Part shown: positions 55,679-64,000 of the stretch, piece by piece
Layout: each line of letters begins with the position of its first letter
Numbering within the stretch: position 1 is the stretch's first letter
From: Siphonodentalium dalli
Taxonomy: Eukaryota; Mollusca; Scaphopoda; Gadilida; Siphonodentaliidae
DNA length: 64,000 bases
Assembly (NCBI GenBank): GCA_032622095.1
Contig: CP136061.1
Coordinates: forward strand, 118,118,754-118,182,753
Reading direction: 5' to 3'
Translations under genes and position numbers: made by a program
Notes under the pieces: generated by a model
What the model saw: only the letters and a program-made list of their open reading frames with translations
What the model was told of the DNA's origin: nothing
Database searches by the model: none

Positions 55679-56180
55679 CGAATCTCTACTCTGGCTAACG
55701 TAGAGATCATATTCCACCAGTTCAAAACCTGGGAACGTTTTAAAGTTTTGACCGGTTATGACATGAAACTTTGTAACATTGAACAAGCAAGGCAGGGATT
55801 ATATTTCTTTGTTAATATTTGTTCCTCAAAAATCTACTTCACATTAAGGAGTGGTCCCAGCTTGAGATTGCATAATTTTCTGTGACTTTTGTGAGCCGAT
55901 ATTCGAATAAACATTGAACTAATTATCCAGGAGAAATTCCATAAATGTAAGCGACGCAAAGCAAAATCGCCATAAAGTTACTTAAATCGTGCACTTTCGA
56001 GTGAAGTACTTTATATAGGAATATGTAATAACTAAGAAATATGATCGCGTTATATTTTCGACTTTATAAGGTTCCCTTTCAACTTTCCGATGAATGGCAG
56101 CAACATATTTCCGACTAATTCCTGAAAAGGTACCCATAATTCTGCTGTGGTTAAGGAGTCGATTATTTAGGGCATTACTG
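55679..56180. mobile_element. P6 copy joined to right half of P3
   Basis: P6 from AATCTCTACTCTGGCTAACG through CGACTTTATAAGGTTCCC (about 56076). It continues directly into P3 from CTTTCCGATGAATGGCAGCA to GGGCATTACTG at 56180. Confidence 0.75.
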
Positions 56181-56466
56181 TATGTCATCACTAACATTCA
56201 CAGGCGCGGTTTATGTCGGGTTCATTGCTTTCAAGTTCAACTAAGTTTCAGTAAACAAGCCACCCACCATGCAGGAATGTCACTCTTATGCGCACTTAAT
56301 TGTCACGTCAAGAGTCAGACTCAAGACGACTATAGTGAACTAAACATGACAACACACAAGAGGAACACATCATTACATATGTCAGGAGCAAGATCCGGGG
56401 TGCGCATAATATATACATTTTTCGAAGGACGAGTAACATTGAGAGGGAATGGAAGTTAATGTGTGA

Positions 56467-57299
56467 CTCTTAAGGAGGCGCCCCATTCGTGAATGTTTAA
56501 AAGATCTTAATTTCAAACCATCAGTTTGAAGGAAAAAAATCATTATATTTTAACCAACGTATGCTATAGTACTATATCAACACATGTTTACCCTTACACT
56601 ATGAGAGATGTGTTCTAATAATGTAAATCAAGTTGCGTAAAAAAATTGAGGCGGTCATTTGAGAGTTTGACATAATTATTTTCATAAAAATGCACTGCAC
56701 TGCATTATTTAGCTTATGAAATCAACTGAGGTCTATACTCTGTCTACTATCTGAGACCATGACTGTCTGCGAGAACAAAAATAACACATTTTTCATTGCA
56801 TATTTTAGTCTTTTTTAAAAGCTATTTTTTTGAGGAAAAATCACCACAAAAAACATTATGTCTGAAAAGATGAATCAGTATATATCAGTGTTTATATGTA
56901 TGCCAGATTATTGCAAACATGGTTGAATAATATTTATTTTGTTTTATGTTGTTTTGGACCTTCACTCGAGAAAATAATAGTTCTGCAAAAGGCAACCAAA
57001 AGAAATAAAATATGCAATGACAAATGACAAATCCTAGCTGGATTCCTAAGCTAGATAATGCAGTGCATTTTTTGCAAATATTTCCTGTCAAACTCTCAAA
57101 TGGCCGTCTAAAAGAATCTTACTTTTTTTTAAACCACTTATTTTTTTTTACCTAATTCGAACATATATCTCATATTGTGAGGGTAAACAGGTGTTCTGGT
57201 AGTACATAACATACATTGTTTATTAAGGATGATGATATTTTCCGTCAAATTGTTAGTTTGAAATTGAGATTTAAAAAAAATGACTTAGCCTCCTTAAGT
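56467..57299. mobile_element. ~830-bp element with ~280-bp inverted arms
   Basis: CTCTTAAGGAGGC at the left, GCCTCCTTAAG at the right. Matching inner blocks include GATCTTAATTTCAAAC, ACACTATGAGAGAT-TGTT and CATTTGAGAGTTTGACA, with GCACTGCATTATTTAGCTTA/TAAGCTAGATAATGCAGTGC nearest the centre. Confidence 0.8.
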
Positions 57300-58264
57300 G
57301 GTCATGGGAACTGCATGTAATCACCCACCTATATATAGGTCAGAAGTTCAAACTGCTGGAAATCCATGTGTAATCTACTATTAAGCACCCTGGGGAACAA
57401 CCACGTAAGGTAAATCAATTGTGTATCATCTAACAGGTGTCCCCCATTCAAGTCAGTTTAACGACATTATATACAGCATGGAACGTGGCACAATTTGTGA
57501 ACATATGCATGCATGGCTAACACTTACATAGTCTAGAGACGTGTCCATCACCAAAATACTGTTCTCACAGCGGTGGTGGCATATTGAAAAATGCTAAACA
57601 ATTAACTAGAAATTATTATACATGGGTGGTCAAATGCTATGTACAATAGTTAAAACGTTGTACACAAAATCATTTTACCCCATCGGTCGTAATTGAACAT
57701 AGTTAGTTATAACCGCGTAAATTGCATTGATTACAACATATATTTCTTTACGGTTTCATGTGAAATTCACCGTGAAAAAAACAAGACAGTCAATGACTGT
57801 GGGTCGCCCAGCAGACTGCAAAGACTGATAAGAATGGGACTCTGGAGACCACAAGAGTCAGAACTTTTCATAATCACTTTAAAAGAAATAGCTCTAAACA
57901 GGATATGTGGCAAGAGGGACTTCACGTATATATAGATTGATGAAAATCCACCTTGAAATTACCAAATGTACACTACTGATCACCCCCTCCCCCAGTTCAA
58001 CAAGTCCCCTCCCGACCGGGCTACAGACTCCCAAGTCTTAGGTTGGAATTTCACAACTGACACCTCAAACTGTCTCAATTGTTGGAAATTTTCAATCTCA
58101 CAAGCGCCTTTTTCTAAAACCATTTAGACATGTCTGAAGCCCAATTATCCATGGACCCAAAACACAATACATGTATGTCAGATTAATCAGTCAGGTGGTT
58201 CAAAGGTAGATGTTTTAATGAATTTGATATTTCAATGATTTTATTAGACACAAAAGTGTTAACT
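57300..58264. other. No repeat recognised; holds the candidate gene B start exon
   Basis: Apart from 57528-57548 on the minus strand nothing is recognisable. Confidence 0.35.
57528..57548 (-). CDS. Candidate start exon of gene B
   Basis: On the minus strand ATG at 57548-57546 reads MDTSLDY and ends exactly in phase 0 at a near-perfect donor GTAAGTG. Spliced to 47239 this gives MDTSLDY followed by IAAKYEPEL, a plausible transgelin-type N-terminus of the right length. It would require a 10.3-kb intron. The exon is only 21 coding bases, so this could be chance. Confidence 0.3.
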
Positions 58265-58860
58265 CCCCATAGCCCCGCCATTTCTTGACAGGTTGAACTC
58301 ATTTTAACAAATCTGAATCTCAGTCACTAACGGATCCTCCTGATTGCTCCATAAATATAGTTATGCCCCTGGTCCCACCATATTTAACCTGGTGACCCCA
58401 TCTGAATAAATGTGAATCCCAGACACCAAAGAACCCTTCATACATATGATAAATATAAGTAAAATAGACCTGATGGTCCTTGTGAAGGAAGCATATTAAG
58501 AGAGAAACCGTCCTTCGTCTGGCCCCTATTTGACCAGGTGACCCCATTTAAAAAAATCTGAATTGCAGTCATGGAAGAACATTCTTGCAAACATATTTTA
58601 AGAATTACTATGTAGTGAAATAGTTAAGTCTCTGGCTCTGCCCTTATTTGACGTTGTGATCCCATTTTCACAAAGCTGTCACCCAAGGTAATTTCATACC
58701 AAATATAAACAAAATAGGCCATTTGATTCTTGCATAGAAGACACATCATGAATTACTATGGAGTGAAAGAGTAATGTAGCTGGCCTTGCACCTACTTGAC
58801 CTGGTGACCCTGATTGAACAACTCTGAATCACAATCACCAAAGAAGCAGCCTGCAAATAG
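58265..58860. repeat. ~135-bp tandem repeat, about four degenerate units
   Basis: TATTTGACCTGGTGACCCC-like blocks at about 58388, 58527, 58648 and 58793, followed by GAATCTCAGTCAC-AA and CATACCAAATATAAAC-AAATA blocks. Confidence 0.65.
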
Positions 58861-58940
58861 TGTGCTATTCCTACATTGTACGTGCCTGGCCCCAAGCAAC
58901 ACAATGTATTGTACAATAAAGCCTTGAAATAGTGTGATAG

Positions 58941-59353
58941 TGTGTCTGTCATTTGCAGAATGAGGTCCCCCAGAGGGTGACTTTAGTGACGCTATCCTGC
59001 ACAGTGGGCTAGCATCACTACATTCACCCTCTGGGGACCTCATTCTGCGAAGGCATTCAACTGCTGTGGCAGACCTAGGATAAGATTGAAGTTCCCCAGT
59101 TGGAAGTTGATGTTCACCCATTGGACACCTCAATTATGAATTTTATCTTCTGCAAATTAGGGGATACAGAAACTTCCTAGAAGGGAAATGTAACTAAAAA
59201 CAATGTTAATTTGATACTATAGATACTTCCCAGAAGATGAGGCCTAAGCAAAATGAGGTATCCAGAGGGTGAATTTGGTGATGCTAGCCCACTGTGTGGG
59301 ATAGCATCACTAAAATCACCCTCTGGGAACCTCATTCTGCAAATGTCAGACAC
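58941..59353. repeat. Two hairpins of the CAGAGGGTGA family
   Basis: 58941-59060: GTGTCTGTCATTTGCAGAAT, GAGGTCCCCCAGAGGGTGA pairs with TTCACCCTCTGGGGACCTCA. 59250-59353: AATGAGGTATCCAGAGGGTG pairs with CACCCTCTGGGAACCTCATT. Related to 40891-41005. Confidence 0.8.
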
Positions 59354-60112
59354 ACTAAATTCAGGCAGTTTGTTTAAAATTGCTAGCAGTATGTTTATTT
59401 CGGCCAATTTGGCCGGTTACTTCATGTGACTTTTTCATCTGACGTGTGTGTCGGATAATTGATCTGGAGGATTTATCTAAATGTTAGCCCAAACTACATT
59501 TCCAAGTAACGATGGTTTTGTTGTTTATTTTGAGGAATAATACCGCGTCAGATGAATTCAGCCCAAATATGTTAACAGTTGTCGTGTCAAACATTCGGCA
59601 GTAGGTTAGCGTTATTTAGTATTTGTGGATGTCCTTTAACATGGAGAAAATAGACTACTGCGCTTGAACGAGCATGTGAATTTGTCGTTTTTAATGTACA
59701 GCAACTTGATAATCAATAACAGAGGCATTCTCTGTCAAATGAGGTCGCTCTATTTACGGTATTAATTGCGGAACTTTCTAAAGTAAACTACGCGTAAACG
59801 GATACATACGGTAAATTATAGAATGTGCCGGAATCGGCCTATTCGCCCCAGGGCCAACTCGCCCAGTCGACGTGTGTCAATTCGGTACCTACTATAACAT
59901 GTACCCGAGTCCGATACGGAATAAAAGATGTATACGGGTGTTATATAGCGTTTGGTCCGTTGTTTCTCAATGAATATTATTGAAATTTGGTGTATATGTC
60001 CGGGCCTGGACATGGAATACAACAACGTTTGAATTGTTTTTAAATTTACAAATTTGTTGATTTTATTCAATTTTTTTTCGTTCTGAAAACACACTATAAA
60101 GTGTATATAATA

Positions 60113-60408
60113 TAATAACGAGACATACATAATTTATAAACTGTTAACAAAACATATCAAATTCAATACATGACAAAGATGACTCAGTGGAGTTTATAAA
60201 GTGAACATAAAAACATTGAGGTAAGAATCTTTTTAAGGAATGCAACTTTATTTAATGATAATAAACACATAAATTAAAATAACAAACATGAGACATACAT
60301 GATTTATAAACTGTTAACAAAAGATATCAAACTCAATACATCACAAAGATGACTCAGTGAAGTTTATAAAGTGAACATAAAAATATTAAGGTAAGAATCT
60401 TTTTAAGC
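60113..60408. repeat. ~125-bp direct duplication
   Basis: GAGACATACATAATTTATAA through GTAAGAATCTTTTTAAG occurs at 60118-60238 and 60289-60408 with few differences. Confidence 0.85.
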
Positions 60409-60439
60409 ATTACTAAACCGTTTAGCACAGACCACAGTC

Positions 60440-61580
60440 CACTTCACTCATCCGATCATCACCAAACTTCATATTTATCTTGATATTGATCTATCAGATG
60501 AGAGCTATCAAATATTTTTTTAATTTCATAGGAAAAAATGGTCGCCAGCGGCCATATTGCATTTACGTTATATTTTATCGCGTCATGTCGATATCTAGTA
60601 TTACTTAGAAATTTCACCTTTCCAGATTCATAATTGCTCCATTGACTGTAACAGATGAAATTATTCCCCTCTTCGGATAGAGTGTCACTAAAACTTTATT
60701 TTGTCAGACTGTCTGTATAATCACTGATTATATATGGCAATAATCTGTAATAAGATGTAGCACTATTTTATTTTATATTTACATGCAGTGCTGTTTTTAT
60801 ACATCAATTATAATCCCCCTAGATCATCATGTGATCGATCATACATCGCGCGAGGACCTGGTTGAATTAAGGGGGGTTTTATGGATCACTTCTGTCCTCA
60901 AGCTAGATTATACTTATGACATTTAATGGCATGTTTCTAACGTGGAGGGTTAGATATGCTTGAGAAACCACCACTCTTTAATTCACACCAAGTTCTCAGC
61001 TGTCATGTTCGGATATTAGAACCCATAGCCATGATATATGGTTTATTTTGTGTATACTAGTAATATAGTTATTTTCAGTACCTTTATATACCAGTACTGT
61101 GTATAACAATGCATATAAATTAATCCATGTATACATGTATATTGATTCAACGGATTCAGTGGTTTTGTCCATTAGTCTATCAAATTTGCGGGGAAAACAT
61201 GGCCACAAGCAGTACACCCTGCTAAATTTCGAATTTGAATCAATTGGCGCACCCTGCAGCCAGCTTTTATTGGAGAACGTTTTCTTATGTGGATATTTTG
61301 GGTCACCGCTAGATGTGAGCCATATTTTGTTCTCAAACTGTCCTTGTGAAGACATCACTGCCAGCGGTGATCTTCAATTTTACTATTTTTATGGCTAAAT
61401 AATTTGGTTGATCCTACAGACGACACCCCTTGTCCGATCGTCATCAGATTCCACAATTATCTTCTGGATAACCAGGGTGAGAGTAATCTAATTTTCCCGA
61501 ATTTCGTTAAAAAACATTACCACAGGCAGCAATTTGGTATCTTACTCTTTGATCCTCTTTTGCATGACTGAATTGTTTAG
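60440..61580. repeat. Scattered, degraded units of the ~160-bp family
   Basis: CATCCGATCATCACCAAACT and GTCGCCAGCGGCCATATTGC near 60450-60560; GGGAAAACATGGCCACAAGC, GGCGCACCCTGCAGCCAGC and CTTGTCCGATCGTCATCA between 61190 and 61560. No gene seen between them. Confidence 0.6.
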
Positions 61581-61854
61581 CAACTGTACAGACATATCCC
61601 TCATCTGGTTTTTATATACATGTATATCTCTTCATGCGGATAGCCAGTATTACGTAGGTACTTCAACTTTCTGCATTCCTGTCATCATTTGAAATATAAA
61701 AAATTACCTGATACATGCACCCTTCAAAATTTGTTTCGTCGTATCTATTTTAATGACCCGTATGGTAATATTGATACAGATATATTTGTCAAACATTTCT
61801 TTGTACAATATACAGGTATTTAGTTTGTAACTAAATCTAGAAATATATAATAGT

Positions 61855-62335
61855 AGCTCGTGGACCCCACTTCGTCCGGGATGTTCCCCTCTGATTTTCG
61901 GAGAAATGTGCGATTTAACCTTGAATTGACTATTTTAAAGGTGAAGGTCATGTCGGGGTCACGATTTGACCCGTCCAAAACACTCCCCGGACAAAAGTCA
62001 CGACAAAAGTACCCGTCGAAATCCGCCCGGCTTTATACCCGATTTGACCTTGAATTGACAATTTTGAATGTCAAGATCAGGTCAGGGTCATGATTTGACC
62101 CACCCGAAACACTCCTGGGACAAAAGTAACAGTAGGTATCAAATTTCGTTGAAATACTTCCGTTTTACCAGATTTGACCTTGAATTGATCTTTTTGAATG
62201 TCAAAGTCAGGTCGGGATCAAGATTTGACCCGTCCAAAATACTCCCTGGAAATAATTTCCCCTAGGTATCAAATTTCGTCAAATCTGTCCGGCAGTTTTC
62301 CCGGCCATAGCTAACAGACAAACAGACAGACAAAT
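61855..62335. repeat. ~130-bp tandem repeat, three to four units
   Basis: GATTTGACCTTGAATTGAC at about 61912, 62041 and 62171, each followed by TGTCAA-GTCAGGTC-GG and GATTTGACCCGTCCAAAACA. Opens with AGCTCGTGGACCCCACTTCG; a related GCTGATGTACTCGACTTCG lies at about 62358. Confidence 0.75.
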
Positions 62336-62580
62336 GTCCAAAATATATATTAAACTAGCTGATGTACTCGACTTCGTTCGGGCTAGTTAGGGATTTATTT
62401 TGTGATCGCCTCCATCTGGACAGTACCCAGTATATACAGCGTCTGGCCAAACTATTGTTCAATTGGTACAGAAACATGCCTATATCAGCACGTTCGAGAA
62501 CATGGTCCCAGGTAAAATTGGACCCGTCCATATTGCTCCCGGGATCGAAGTAGTCCTACACACACATTTTTAGTCGGATC

Positions 62581-63351
62581 GGTCAAGGTCCAGAAACATG
62601 CCTATGAGCGAGGTCAAGTTGACACGTTAAATACCAAATTCGAGCAGTGTTAGAGTCTATAACACATACACACATGCATTCACGCATACACACATACATA
62701 CATACATACAGACAGGTGTTTCAAAATGTATAATCGATAGCTACAACAATTCTATGGTAGATAGTTCACGGCCGACCTGATGCATGCATCTTAGTTTTCT
62801 TGTACAAGCTGTCAGTGACATATTATTCTCATCTAGATTAATGACCTGTGTTTCTCTCTGTTTATCCACAAAGAGATATCTGCAACTTTAATACCTGTTC
62901 TATTAAAGTTGCAGATATCTGGAAGCTGGAAATGATATCCGTTGGAAGGGATGTTGGTTGGGTGCAGGCCACTGCAGGGTGGGGTGGGTCTGGGCCATGT
63001 GGGAGGGAGGGTTGGGTAATGGAATATTTCTGTAATTTCAGAAGATTAAAGATTAAAGTTTCAATACTCTGCAGATGTTATAATGGTGTCACTTTTTTCA
63101 AATTTTATAAAATGATTAAAAAATAAATTTTTTGTTTGTTAATTTGAGTATGGTGAAAATTTCAAAAATCTGATTTTTTTTTAAGTTATGTCAGTGGCTC
63201 CGCCCACATTCGATACCTGTCTGTATGTATGTATGTATGTGTGTATGCGTGAATGCATGTGTGTATGTGTTATAGACTCTAACACTGCTCGAATTTGGTA
63301 TTTAACGTGTCAACTTGACCTCGCTCATAGGCATGTTTCTGGACCTTGACC
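62581..63351. repeat. ~135-bp-arm inverted repeat with microsatellite tips
   Basis: GGTCAAGGTCCAGAAACATG through CACATACATACATACATACA (62581-62716) recurs inverted at 63217-63351. Enclosed is a second small palindrome, AGATATCTGCAACTTTAATA (62873-62920). Confidence 0.85.
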
Positions 63352-63389
63352 GTTTGTACCATATATGAACCCATTCGGCCAAATGAAAT

Positions 63390-63650
63390 TTGAGAAGAAG
63401 TCGTTGTAAGAATTACCCTGGCTTTGCAACTATTTGACCCAGTGTCCTCATTTGAACAAATCGGAATGAGAGTCGCCTAGGGAACATCCACACCAAATAT
63501 GAACCAAATCGGTCTTACGTTTCCAGAGGAGAAGATGTTCAAAGAATTGACGGACGGATGGGCGGACGGATGGACGGACGGACGACGGACGAGGAGTGAT
63601 GACTATAGCTCCACCGGAGACTTCGTCTCAGGTCAGCTAAAAACAGGGAA
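63390..63650. repeat. Repeat with GGACGGACGG tract and terminal hairpin
   Basis: GCAACTATTTGACCCAGTG, ACCAAATATGAACCAAATCG, a GGACGGATGGACGGACGGAC tract, then AGCTCCACCGGAGACTTCGT paired with CTCAGGTCAGCT. Similar 3' ends are common in mollusc repeats (recollection, unverified). Confidence 0.6.
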
Positions 63651-64000
63651 TCCCCGCGTAAAACGATCAGCACTGTCTACTTGTAGAGTTCGTAGCCAAT
63701 CACCTACATACCCGTGACAGCTAGGTGGTCAGTATTTTCACGTGATATGACAAACTTATTTAGTTTAAACGTTTATTGTATATTATTATAGAAGCTATAG
63801 GGGCCATTTCAACTCAGTGGGATAAGTGACATGGTGTGGTTGATATTTAACTATAGGCTAACACATACACTTAATGATGTTTATTAATTAGATATGACAT
63901 TTTTGTCCAGAATATCATGTTATCGAACTATAGGCGAATCTCGCCCCTAAACCGAGTAATATCGATTTGCGACATCCCCAAGCCGAGTAATATGCCGAAA

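Overview
The window is AT-rich animal nuclear DNA. It has no operons, ribosome-binding sites or dense ORFs. It has a few small exons bounded by canonical GT-AG splice sites, separated by long introns full of short palindromic DNA transposons (MITEs), tandem repeats and microsatellites. Two secure protein-coding genes are visible. The repeat style (many hairpin MITEs, ~160-bp tandem repeats, a tRNA-derived SINE) suggests a marine invertebrate, most likely a lophotrochozoan such as a bivalve mollusc. That placement is an inference from genome texture; no marker gene fixes the taxon.

The two genes are convergent paralogues of the transgelin/calponin family of actin-binding proteins. Gene A (+ strand) has exons at 25306-25460, 31310-31544 and 34092-34277. 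Gene B (- strand) has exons at 47085-47239, 41743-41956 and 39509-39685. Both encode a calponin-homology (CH) domain followed by one C-terminal calponin-like (CLIK) repeat. The introns fall at the same positions and in the same phases (2, then 0), and the first visible exon is 155 nt in both. This points to an ancient tail-to-tail duplication. The short N-terminal exon of each gene is not secured; weak candidates are 24295-24309 (A) and 57528-57548 (B).

Layout: 1-21200 is gene-poor and holds MITEs, a hairpin-bearing minisatellite (about 2400-3290), ~160-bp tandem repeats (7925-9005, 13548-14200) and local duplications. 21194-24115 is a ~2.9-kb element with long terminal inverted repeats and one lysine/arginine-rich ORF of 263 codons. 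24300-34730 is gene A. 34800-39250 is the intergenic space, holding a 1.2-kb element built on GGTTCT repeats and flanked by copies of one palindromic MITE. 39250-47239 (or 57548) is gene B with repeat-filled introns. 47240-64000 is repeat-dominated, including a striking GC/CpG-rich palindromic array at 54119-54735 set in AT-rich DNA, a long-inverted-repeat element at 56467-57299, and several tandem families.

Repeat families are labelled P1-P7 here for convenience only. P3 ends on TA dinucleotides, as Tc1/mariner-type MITEs do. No bacterial, phage, CRISPR, rRNA or intact tRNA gene was seen. Boundaries of repeats were read by eye and may be off by several bases.
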